Source of the DNA: Rhyzopertha dominica
Lineage: Eukaryota > Arthropoda > Insecta > Coleoptera > Bostrichidae
Direction of reading: 5' to 3'
Length of the DNA stretch: 64,000 nucleotides
Assembly: GCA_025024175.1 (NCBI GenBank)
Contig: QCXZ01000086.1
Coordinates: 1,984,001 to 2,048,000 of the forward strand
In this document: positions 13,701-25,700 of the stretch, piece by piece
Layout: the number at the start of each line of letters is the position of its first letter
Position numbering within the stretch: position 1 is the first letter of the stretch
The notes under the pieces: generated by a model
The model's database searches: none
Told to the model about the DNA's origin: nothing
Seen by the model: the letters and a program-made list of their open reading frames with translations, nothing else
Program-made: the position numbers and the translations under genes

Positions 13701-16700
13701 TGTTGTCGCTGCCGTGGAGTTAAATCTGGGGCAAATCTGCATAACAGGTTTTAATATCTGTAGACGTAGTGATGTTTGAGATAAGGTAGGATATATTTTG
13801 CTAGCGGAAGCGAAATCGCGTGACTGATAGCCATATATAGCCCCTGGTACGAATAGGAAACAAGTTCTACTCCGATTGACTCTCAGAGCTTTTATAAATT
13901 CATTAAACGAAAACTGTTTACGAATACGTATACGGCACATTGAACACGTTTGCTGAAACAAAAAGTTTTGTTTTCTTTCAATAAGGAAGCGATTGCTTCG
14001 GTTGTTTGTTGTGTTCAAATTCACAAAAAAATTTGCTACCGCTGCTGTTAGTATGACGTCGGCTTACTCAGTAGAGCTTGAAGTTTACCTGGATTATTAA
14101 CTAATCATTTGGCAAATTATTTAGTAGATAGTAGATACTAAATAAAAATAACGTATATTATTAAAATTCTACAATAAAATCTTCAGCATTCGTTTTGTAA
14201 CGGATTATGCAAGTGTTAACAAAGGTAGCTATAATGAAATTCTGTTGACCTGTCAGGTCCATGGAACCGGAATGCGGAATTTGTTAGTAATCTGGTAAGG
14301 CGAGTGGCGGCTGATACTAATTTGACTTTTAAAGACGTTCGCCGTCAGGAAGAATTTACGCCATTTAAAGAACTGTCCATTATCCTTTTACGGAACTTTG
14401 AACGTGTTCAAGTAGTGGCATTTAACTGGCTCACTAGAACCGCCATGAATATTCAGATTCTTTTAATAGAATCCCAACCGCTTTTAGTTGCACAGGTTGT
14501 AATCAAACATTCGCGATGGAACATTTTCTCACGCCCGTGTTTTCAACAAAGATGTCGACGCAGGTATGAATGTAATTTCGTGCCTAGTGAAATGTCCGCA
14601 ATTTATTCCGCACAGCTAGTGTTAGGAAAACGGAACAGAAAATCGCTATGGAAAAGGTAAAAGCTCCCTTTCATACAACCTTCTGGGCTTTATTTGAAGT
14701 TTTCTCGATTTCTTATTTTAATGTCATGCTTCGTCGGAAACTGAAAGCATTTTCTGTATTATTACTTGACACTCAACCAATAATTTACACACTGGTAGTA
14801 TTACAAAACATAATTACAGCGTATTGCGTATATACAGGATGTTTCAGAAAAATAGTGCATCTGACAAGCACCATCCTATCCTGTTTGTCCATAGGAAATA
14901 GTCTGGGCCGTCAAGTTTATATACTATGTCAATTTTAGCGGAGGCGCCAGTTTCGCTGTAATAAAATTATTATGACCGATCCGACTTAATTGATTATATG
15001 GCGTGAAAGGGCGTCAAATTGCGAATCTTTTCCTATACAGTTTAAAATGGCACTTCAAATTTAGAAGTTAGATTTTAAGCTTGCTACTTTCGTGGGTAAT
15101 CCGCTATAAACATCCATTTTGGTAAGGCATCCTATGGCAGCATGAGCTTGCCGTTGTAAAACATGTGTACGTAATCGAAACATAATTACCGTTATCACAG
15201 GCACGGATATGGAGCGTACGTGTTGGAGCCGTGTAAGTTAGATTACATCTGAACGTCACTGGGGATAATGCCGCGGATTAGAACTCGGGGGTATAAAACA
15301 TGATGAGGTTATCTACACTACCGTTTCAAGCGGTGCTGAATTCCCGCCAGGGCTGGCTCCTTGTTACACGGCATGCAAATCAACGTTTCTAATTGATATA
15401 TACACATAACATCGACTGATGTGGGTGACAGAATTGAGATTCGAACGCTGTAGCATCAGTACCAAATCGCTTTTAACCTAACGCCAGTCTTCCAGATAAA
15501 AAGGCTTCTCCTTCACCGTGAAGTTTGAAGTGAGTCAAAATAAGCAGAGAATAATTAATATATAACAGGCTGCCCCAAGAAGCATACCTCTGAGTGTCTG
15601 CCGTCAATCCACGTTTTCTTGGGGAGCGTGATATAATGCTCAGAAGAAGCACCTACGGATTCCTTTTAAATTTACTGCGTACGCATATGCACTTTTTATG
15701 CAAAGCTGATATTCTCGCAAAGGATTCTAAGATAGTTACGCTATGGCGCACGACAAATGCAGGTTCGATGAAATACGCCTCACCGACAACCAACAGTATC
15801 TACCAAGACCTTTGAGGTGAAAACATCCCTTGATATACTAACGGCAACATGAGAAACATATGCTTTTCAAAGAATAGGGGTAAGTTAAATGGCATTGTTT
15901 TATTCCTGCTTCGCATTTTTGTGAAAGTATATAGTTTTCATTCATGTTTCACTTCACATATACTCAGTCCTTATTCAAATGATATCTGTCTATAAGGTCA
16001 ATGTAATACTTGATAAAAAGCATCACTAGTACATTTTCGACATCCCTTTCATTATATAAATAAAACTCTACATGGCGTTATTAACATAACTTTTAAACTT
16101 GATATATCTTGATTGAAAATTGAAATTGAAAATAAATTCTTATGGATCCTAAGTTTATTTTTTGTCCAAAATACTTCCACATACAATTGGGAATAAGTAA
16201 CAAAAACAACAAATCTCCAACAAATCTTCAAAGTCTACTCCATTCACATTAATGCAATTTTGATACTTGGAGTTTTGTTTAAAATATATATGTTTACTAA
16301 CTAAAAAATGTCTACAAATCTAGCTATTAAAGTTTTTATATTTTTGTGACGTTTAAATTCAACTATTTTATCGCTTACGAACCCAAGATCAAAGAAAATC
16401 GTCAAACTGATTCGACTTTTTAACAATTTCAAATAGCCTTTATCGATACAAGATTGTAATCGTAAAAAATCATCGCAATTATCCCCCAAAAAAGGAGAAT
16501 TTTAATGTAGGTAAACTAATATTTTTTTTTCATAGATCACATACAATACGATTTTGAAGTCTGTGATATTGTAATTTGAAAAACAGGATTATGATGTCAT
16601 TGATTTTAAAACCAATTGCAGAAGATACGTGTTCTTATAGAATCTCCCACTCTTAATTGTGCAACTTGTTTTTTGAACAACAGATGTGGAAGGATTTCAT

Positions 16701-16989
16701 CACCCACGATACAACTCTTGACTTAGGATATTCCCTAGCTTGTCAAAAACTATACCATTGCTTGTGAGTTCGGAAATAACTGTTTAGTTAAAGAAGAGGT
16801 CAATTTCTGAGCTTACTATCATTTTTATATACAACACAAAATCCTTAAATTCCTGAAACTAATCTTGTTTAATATGATTAAAGGAAGATCGCATAATTTC
16901 CTTGGCATATTTGATACATGTATTTGTATGACCTAATGCGGCTTCCTTGAATTAATGTTTTCATCTTCATATTGCTTAAAATCTGTACC

Positions 16990-17460
16990 ATGGCACATTT
17001 GAACCTTGCCAACAAGGCCCCGCTACGATCTTTACCATTTCCGATAGCAGTAATATCGTGACGAGGTCCTTTTTGGTCGAGTTCAAACATTTTCTACGAC
17101 AATGCAACTCTATGCCTGGATTCGAGGTCCAACCGTGTCCGAAGCCCCCCTCGAACTTTGCGGGGAAGGTTTCGTGCAATCTCACCCTTGCCTATAAATA
17201 GGGGTAGAATTGCCACGATTCCTTTTCAGCGGAGTTCAACGCATCTTTTTTCGTGGATTCGATGTAGCTTCATCGAACCTTGCGAAAAGGCGCTCTTTGT
17301 TCGCGAAGTTCAGTTACCTTCTATAGCAACGCAGCTCTTTCCCTGGACTCAAGGTACGAGGAAGGTTCCGCTGCGATCTTACTCTTCTTTATACTGGTAA
17401 ATTCGCTACGAAGCCTTATTCGTGGAATTCACAACTAGCAACACAATTTTCCCTTAGTTA
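16990..17460. repeat. Degenerate tandem repeat array, 3-4 units
   Basis: Diverged units recur head to tail. Shared landmarks are a GAGTTCAA/GAAGTTCA core, then a GCAACGCAGCTCT or GCAACTCTATG-like block, then CCTGGATTCGAGG / GTGGATTCGATG / CCTGGACTCAAGG, then GAACCTTGCGAAAAGG-type sequence. Spacing varies from about 90 to 160 bp because blocks are missing in some units. The array is richer in G+C than its surroundings. It may be a decayed minisatellite or satellite fragment. Translation gives no recognisable protein. Confidence 0.5.
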
Positions 17461-20400
17461 ACTGCGAAATCTTCTTCACGAAGCCCATCCAAGTGTTGTT
17501 AATAAAGTGACCTTAAAATTTAATAGGAAATTCTATTTACAATAGCGAAGTTGGTGCCTACTTCCGGTACAACCGAAAGTCCAGCAAAGCTAACAATATT
17601 TTGAATAGAAAGCTTATAGTCAAAAACCTAGAAATCCAAACTTTCAAACTCCAAATATTCGTAGTTTCGACAGGCCATCTAGTTTGAAACTCTAGTGTGA
17701 ATAACCGACAGAGTTCTTTTCGAGTTTAATAGTTTGTTCCTTTTTTCCTATAGTATTTCATTAATATCTCATCTTCAATCGTCGTTGAATATGTAGTTTC
17801 TCAGGAATCATAAAAAAATCAGTTTGGACGCGAATAAGTTTTGGATACAAGGCTGAAAGTCGAGCAACTGTTCGTTATGCTAAATCGTTCTTCCCCGGGC
17901 GACACTTTTATGGACTTGAGGAAACCGTAATGTTCGTACAAGCTCTTCCGGGTATACGTACACAAAGAATCGTCTTGCATTCAGCTTAAGCTGGAGGAAG
18001 GAAAATATTTTCGTCACACGTGTATCGAGGAAATCTATCATTTTGGATGGTGTAATCGACATAAAATAAACTTGAAACTTTAGAATAAAGCTGTCGTGAT
18101 ATAGGCTTAATTAAAAGAAGGATTAGATTATATTTACTAAAGATAGAAAAAACTATATCTAACTATGTTCATCGAATTCGGAAATACTACATTGCAAAAC
18201 ACTGCGTTTGTGGAGCGAAACCTTTTCAACTGTTATTCCTCGCTACACGATATTGATTCACAAACGTCGTTTTGGAAGCGAGTTACGCAAATAGGGCCGC
18301 GTTTGATATACAGCCAGCAGCTTGTTTACCTACGGCATTTCCTTATTCCAAGCAAGACGTGGAAAGCGTTCTTTATAGTCTACNCTGCCGTCCATTGTGA
18401 TGTACGGCTCTCCCCCACGGCTTCANTAAATTTTAAAGTTTCGGCAGCTTAATTCCGTNAAAATGTACTTTGCGAATCCACCATTCTCACCTCTCGGCCC
18501 CCATNAAGCCGCCGGACGTTACTGGACCGCTGCCAGCGACTATCGCAGTGTGGGAATTGCTTTGGTAATGGAATCAAAAGCAATATTTACAAAAAAGAGG
18601 AACGTTTTGAAACCAAGAAACCGTGTTGCAGAACCGATAAAAATTCTGATAATAAGCCATGTTGGCATATTAATATAAAATATATACCCCAATTCTGTTT
18701 TATGGGCTTCAGCGTTGCTGCTTCTTCTTTTCGAAAACAAATTTTATACTTACAGGAATTTCTTAATAAGTTATAGATTTTAGAATCTGTTAGCATCCAG
18801 AACATCTCAAAACATAGTCAGTACACTACGATAACACATATTCAACAATTTATCGCAATTACGAAACGTAATAATAACATTATTTTAGCACGTACTATAA
18901 GTCTACATACTTCACGCTCATATTTCTCCTTTTATTTTGAAGTATCTGTCTAATACTTCAGCCTGCCATTGTGTATACAAAAAAGGAACGAATAGAGATT
19001 TATATCACATATTTCCAAACTCTGTGACTGTAGAAGGCAGGTTAAACTTTAGATAGTATCTATACTGCATTCGGAGCCATTCGCGTATCTCTTTCCAATT
19101 TGCACAGACACGTAGCGCTCACAAATGTGCATAATACCGGTGAAATGAAAAATTCGATTTATTCATAATAAAAGCACAAGGAAGGAGCGAATAGTGTATA
19201 TTCGAAGCGACACCNNCTATATTTCGCAGGCTAAAGAAGTCACTTCTAGTTCGCAGATTATCAATTTCTACCGGTGCGTTCAGCCTCACATGTGACGCAA
19301 TTGTAGTACGAAAAGTAATAGGAACCGAATTGCTCAAACGGTGAACTGAATCCTTTTGCACCATCATGTTTTGCAAAATAAAATCGACAAGTTGTATATT
19401 TCGCTCGAACGGATCAATGTGACGCAGGTGTATTTCTCATAAATTATAAGAAGAAATTCCACTGACGAGACTTAAAACTTTTTCTGTACAGCAGGCTTTG
19501 CATTAACGTCGTTCCAGCCACATCACTATTAAATCATTATGTTTAAATATTAGATCCTTCCATATTACGATTATCAGAGTAACTTTTCTATTTCAACATA
19601 CTATATTCGATAACTCGTTCGGTTATTGATATCAGTTCTAGAACCCTTTGCAAAAAACTGGCACTTAACATTACTCTTAAGACCCAAAAACGCTCTGTGG
19701 GTTAATTTTATATGATAAAGTAGGCAAATTTCATGGTAAATGCCACCCAATTCCACATTACTTAGGCATTTAATACAAATTACTTTTATAATCCTTTTTT
19801 ACGTATATCCAAAATCCTGAAAATGGTATCTGTTATAAGTGTATACATTTGTAATACTATACAGTGTGTCCACGGATGCAGTTGGCAAGAAAACAAATTA
19901 TTTCATTTTAGTTTTAAGGCAATAAGTAATTCTTTATCCAGACTTCTTCAGATCTTGCTCGTTTGTTGTTAGTTTTCGCATTTGCAGAAAAATCGAGATA
20001 GCCGGTATAGCAAACGATATTTTATCTATGTCTGTCATTAGCGTGTTTGTAGAAGGTGTTTCAATAATGTTAACTAAAGAAGAGCGTCTTTATTTAATAC
20101 AACGCTATAGAATTGGAAATACTTCTTACCAATTTGCCATAGATCGTTCCTAATAGTTATATCAAGGAAAGCAGTGCAAAAATTTGTAAAATAAATTATT
20201 TTACTAAAGTCTTAGTCTGTAATAAATGTGCTGAAAGCCAAGGGAACTTATGATAAAAATGACGCTTCTACATTATTACAATGAGGTATTTAATGATTAT
20301 GGTCGTACCCTTAATCTCGTTTTCACTTCTTCTTCCTGTATTGCGGGTAGAACTTTATTATCTTTGGTGTCTGAAAATTTTTTGCATCCTGCCTTGGCTA

Positions 20401-21609
20401 TTTTTATCATTTAGTATGGACTCTGAGTGTAATTAGTTTAACTTTAAGAAAGCTATTTTATATCAGTTGCATTTACTACACGGGGGAGGCGCTATTTGAA
20501 AGTACCGTGTTGCAAAGAGTAAGTAATCAGCCGCAATCTAGCAGTATCACTTGCTTTCGCCTATTTGTTTTTTACGACGCTCACATCCTGATCTTAGCTG
20601 TTTTTTGTGTTTATGACAGGCATAAACTGCGGGCCACATCTTCGCAGCGCTTTGCTGGTCCCAGGCGTCTATGAATTTAGTTGTATACTCGTAACAACAC
20701 ATACAATAATGTAAATGCGGGAAACCTATGGAAAAACAAACATGAAGGTTGATACCAGTTTATCCCACAGTTCGAAGCATTTTACTGCTACGGCACGTAT
20801 GAATTAATTGTGCTGCTCATGTTTGTCACGTTTAAATGATGATATGCCATTCGACTAATATACAATGCACATATTGTTTATTATTAGGGTTACGTAGTGA
20901 ATTCTGTATATTCCATTAACGTAGGCTATTGATTAACGTACCTCCCGATTGTGGATAGCCATTTCTGTTCTGTGAAATGCATTGTCATGCTGTTTATTTT
21001 TAACAATGATGGATAATGTAATTAACGTAATTACTGCAGCTCATAACTATATTTGTTGCAGGCAAATGGAACAATGACCGCCATGCAGGGAGTTACAAGC
21101 ATAATAAAAATTATTGTGAACCCAAAGTATCGCCAATTACTGTTTTTCAAAGTATTCAGTTGATAAGTAATTATTTCAAATTACACTCAAAGACAAAAAT
21201 ATTGCTTATGTGACTGTTGATTAATTTTCATAATTCAATTTCCTAAAGTGTAATATCTTAACGTATTGCTACAGATTTGCAGTTTTGATACTAAGAAACC
21301 AGAGTGAAAAACCAAACCAAAACGATCTACGAGAATGACTCGATCATCGTGATGAAGCGTTAAATACCTCAGAGAAATAAGAACTTTGGAATTGCTATGC
21401 TACTCTTAAGTGTATCGATTCGATTGTTTTTCCCTGCAGTGGCTTTAGATTGGCGGATTTCGTGAGTGTTCTTTGGTGAACTTTATAAATTCGCGCTTAG
21501 ACGCGGGTGTTTCGCCGTCTCATCCGTGACTTCGAGTGAGTTTCACTACAAAACGAACTACTACAGGGCACGTAAGAACGTTTATGCACGTTACATCGGG
21601 TAAGGTAAT

Positions 21610-21634
21610 ACAGGCAATTAATATGCAACAGCTA
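21610..21634 (+). repeat. 25-bp direct repeat, left copy
   Basis: This copy begins ACAGGCAATTAATATGCAAC and is identical over 25 bp to the copy at 22,759-22,783. The two bracket about 1.1 kb that contains three members of the GGTGGAGGCGCC repeat family. It may mark the edge of an inserted or duplicated segment. Confidence 0.7.
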
Positions 21635-22519
21635 CGGACTGACAGACGCCAAAGTTCATTCGAGGCACTTCAAACTCAGAAGCCTGAAGCTCGTTATTTA
21701 AATCCGTGGAGGAATCTATTTCGTTGCCTTGTATCTATAAGTCTATTTGGCACAAACTTCAAATGAATGACTTTCGAAGTCCTTGCGTAGATTTTTGGGT
21801 TTAGAGATCAGATGCTGCATTTTGGTGGAGTAGCCAGTTTTACGTGTTAACTACCTGAACCGTTGGAGGTGGAGATCTAAATTAGTTAAGAAACTGACGT
21901 TTGACCGAATCGAAGGTGAAACATTATTTCGCTCTCAAAAATGAGCTAGGACGTTCGGGGATTTTTTTCGATTCTTATTTATCCATAAAGCACAGTCGTG
22001 GTTTAAAGCGATTTCTATAGCGTCTACAACTGACGACACAATTCTTTAAAACTCGTCACCCTAGCAGACAATTAAACGTTCTTTCTAATTCTCTTAACCG
22101 CAGGTCACTAGGACTAACCGTTGTTTTTTAATGAATTTTCAAAGTAGAAGTTTACCTACTTGCGATCTAATTTGGCCAACTTCCAAAATGAATCGCTGCC
22201 TCTAGCGACCAACTGATGCCAAATTTCGCATCAGGAGGTGGTAAAGATAGTGAATCTTGATAGAATCTACTGAAACGCAGATTCTTTTGTTATTACTGTT
22301 TTCAAAACAAAGAGCTGCATTAACGATAAACTGAAGCCAGACTTGGATAGGAAAGAATCGATGATAAAAAATTTTCTTCCGTTATGACGTTCTTAATTAC
22401 TGTCCTTTAAGGCGTAAATGTGTCATCTAATTTTCAAATTGTTATGTATCAAAAAGATATAAAACTTGTCGTTTTTTTACGCTATGTGGCCAGAAAAATT
22501 ATAATTATACTTAACACGT

Positions 22520-22682
22520 AAACCAGGCGCCTCCACTATTATCGACAATGTTTACTGAAACACAGGGTCCTTTGTCTTTACCGTTTTCAAAGCAAACCGC
22601 TTCATATAACGGCAAACTGAAGCTTAGTAGAATTGGAGGTGAAAAAAATTTTTCTGAATTTTGGTGGAGGCGCCGGGTTCAC
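22520..22682. repeat. Inverted pair of the GGTGGAGGCGCC repeat family
   Basis: A reverse-orientation copy (about 22,520-22,540) faces a forward copy (about 22,658-22,682, TTTTGGTGGAGGCGCCGGG) roughly 120 bp away, giving a MITE-like inverted arrangement. Related single copies lie near 5,000, 11,800, 14,940, 21,820 and 28,705. I do not recognise the family by name. Confidence 0.45.
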
Positions 22683-22758
22683 TTGTTTGATTACTTCTAA
22701 CTGAACTAACGCTAGATTTGGATTCAGGAGGTCGAAATTAGTAAAAAAAAACGGACTC

Positions 22759-22783
22759 ACAGGCAATTAATATGCAACAGCTA
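22759..22783 (+). repeat. 25-bp direct repeat, right copy
   Basis: This is the exact partner of the copy at 21,610-21,634 in the same orientation. The flanking bases differ (t before and c after in the left copy; c before and g after in this one), so the identity stops sharply at both ends. Confidence 0.7.
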
Positions 22784-25700
22784 GGGGTTTGAAACTTTAA
22801 ATTGCAGAAGTCAGACAGATATTATGAAAACTGTATTTTATTATTGAATGATCATGCAGTAAAAGACGATTCTGTTATACACATTACAGCAACAGATACT
22901 CTAGCGCAGAATTGTATTTAATGCATTACTAAATAGCGATTTCGCGACTAATGCTGGAACAGCAACGACCTAATTTACCCTCGCACGTACAATTTCACCG
23001 CAGGATGTCTATTTCAAACAACTAGCAACGATAGGTTCACCGAATATGTTATGAAACGCTTCACGCTATGTACGCCGGACTGTCCAGAATGGCTCAGGGT
23101 TTATATCATTCTGGAAAACCACTAAACTTTTAACGACATTCCCCACGGATGCCATCCATGTAGCGGCAATACAGAGGTAAAACAATGCTGTGTTTCTAGT
23201 GTTTCCATCTCACGTCTCGTGTAACTGAAATTGCAGCGGGGTTTCAGCGATTTTCTCCACATTGTCGCAGTTCAGAAAATGTTCGTTGTGATCGATATCG
23301 CAAAAGAGAATTGCGCCACAATTTCTTTGTGGTTTAGTTATGGCTAAGTTATGTTCTTTTGTGTATACGTAATTGGAAAACAACTAATTAACAAACCCCC
23401 ATAATTTAGGATCCTAGTTTGGAACTTCTGATCTAGTTTTTGTAAAAAAAATTCTCCAATTTTTTTCTTATCAAGTTATGTTGACTTAAAATTTTTTATT
23501 ATATAGCATAACAGAACTAAAATTGTATTATGTCTAAATGTGACGTGGTTTATTATGAATACAAACTGTGGTATTAATTTTTCAAGCTTTTATTTCTGCA
23601 AAGGTAGTGTGAGGATATTTTCCGTTAAATAAACAAACAGCACGTTTATTGTTATGTTAATACAGACCAACGTAGAATTAGAAATATAAATATATTGGAC
23701 TGAATCCTCAGCAGTGCACTAGTTCCTGGAATTATCTATCAGGTAACTCTACTATTAGTTACCTAAATTTAAGAAATCAGGAGCTGTAATTGATAACCGT
23801 TCTCTTCTGGCTTTTATGTAACTAACTTTCTTACAAGCTAGGGTTGTAAAAATTTAGTCCTGCTTGTGCATAAATTCGGCTTTAACATATTTATGTTTGT
23901 AGTGCTTTAGGAGAACTGTGCAGGAAAAACAACTGTAAAAGCTGTTTATAGCGAACATAATATGTATAGGTATATAAACGCGTATGTCGACCTTTTGGGA
24001 GAGATAATGTTGTACAAACAAAAGATAGACCGTTAATTCTACTGTCTCTTATTTACTGTTGTGTAATAAAGGCTGAAGTCATCATTCTTTATTACGGCCG
24101 TTTTGCATTAGAATTCATCACGGTGAACGAGTTATGTTTATTGCTAATGCCGCACTAAAAAGGCGTCCTGCTCCGTAAACTTCTAATGTATTATACTTTA
24201 ACGCCTTTACATAAATGTAAAAGCTCACGCGATAAAGCGCCACAGCGTCGAGTCGATACATTTGGCCCTTACTTCTCTTTATTAAATGAAAATTTCCCGC
24301 GAAGGGGCGATCGATTAAGAGGTTTTCGAGGCAAACATGTGTAAATTACTCGTGATGGAGAAATCTTGGGCATTAATTAATTCTTCGCATAATTTAAGCC
24401 CCCATTACGTCGAACCGCATAAAATTTATCGACTTGCCTGGCTACGTTACAGGTACTAAACTAAACAGATAGGCACTCGTTCTAAAACAATAAAGTGCAA
24501 AATGTTTGCCTAATGCAAATGCAGTAATGGTTGTTTTACATTTGACTTACGTTATCATTTGATATAAATTAATATATCCATTTGATATGACCACATGCAA
24601 AGTGTTTACATAATAACGTTCCTCAAAAGTTTGTTGCAGTTTTCCAACTGACGATTTTTTATTGTGCCCAATTTCCAGAACATATTAGGTTTAAAAAATT
24701 TCAAAGAGTTACCTACCTTTTTCGTTGAATTTCGTTATGTAGCAGAAATGTTGTATAAATACGCGTGCTGTCCATTTCAGTTGCTGGTGTAATACTAAAC
24801 TTCTTCTGTGTTTTCATAAATAAATTGACGGTTACAGAAGTATCGTCAGCTAAATTGACGTAAACAAGAAACAGAATAGGGCTAACTGTCATCATCAGCT
24901 CTCCTCTCTTATCGTTTGTTTATACCACACATTATTTCATACCTATACAATGCCTCTAATTCCCATACCTTCGGCCATTGCTAGCAGTATTTCATAGACC
25001 ATGGTATCAGAAGCCTGCGATATCATCCATAGTTTAAATATGTATACAAATCGACATGACATATGTGTTATTCAATGGAAGTGACCCACTCTACCACATG
25101 CTTTAGTTTTGGACAATCACTTTTGGAACATTCTAACTTTGTATCAGTGACTTATCCCTTTTTGAGCTGAACCGCTAAATAATAAATTTTATTAAGTTCT
25201 CGCTTTTCTGCTGGTCATTTGTTCAATTTTACCTATAATACATATGCCAGTAGTTGAGTGTTTCAAGAGGTGCAGTATGCTCCCATAAAACCTATACAAA
25301 GAGCGATTAATCTTTCTGTATGTTTACTGTAGAGAACACGTTCTGGAAAGGGTTGGATTTGGATCGAACATCAGCTTAAAGGGATTTGTATAAATTCATT
25401 TGCCCGCTCGCCTCTAAGCAGTTTGCAAAACGATCGGCCAACTTGTGTTGTGAATTTTCGTTTGCACGGACAGCAGAAAGCTCTTTCCAACTCCGATGAT
25501 GTATGACTTCCCTGAAACTTGAGTGTTTCCAGTAATTAATCAAACCGATTGTCATCTGTTAGGCAAAAGCTATTGAAACTTGCACTGCCGTCTGTCGTGA
25601 GCTTTGCAACCTAATAATCTCCAGTACGGTCTTCATCTAAGGGATAAGCTGGAGCATGCTTTGTAGCTTGCGCCCTTAAAAACGAGCACACGTTTTTAAA

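Noticed and set aside
13593..14024. 143-codon open frame on the - strand
   Set aside because: It is the longest frame in the desert, but its composition (many Arg/Ser/Phe/Cys) and lack of any recognisable motif fit chance.
14304..14660. 118-codon open frame on the + strand in the desert
   Set aside because: No domain or family resemblance, no supporting splice or start context, and residue use like translated non-coding DNA.
17158..17400. 80-codon frame with internal similarity and a TATA-like CTATAAATAG
   Set aside because: Both are explained by the degenerate tandem array in this interval; no gene follows.
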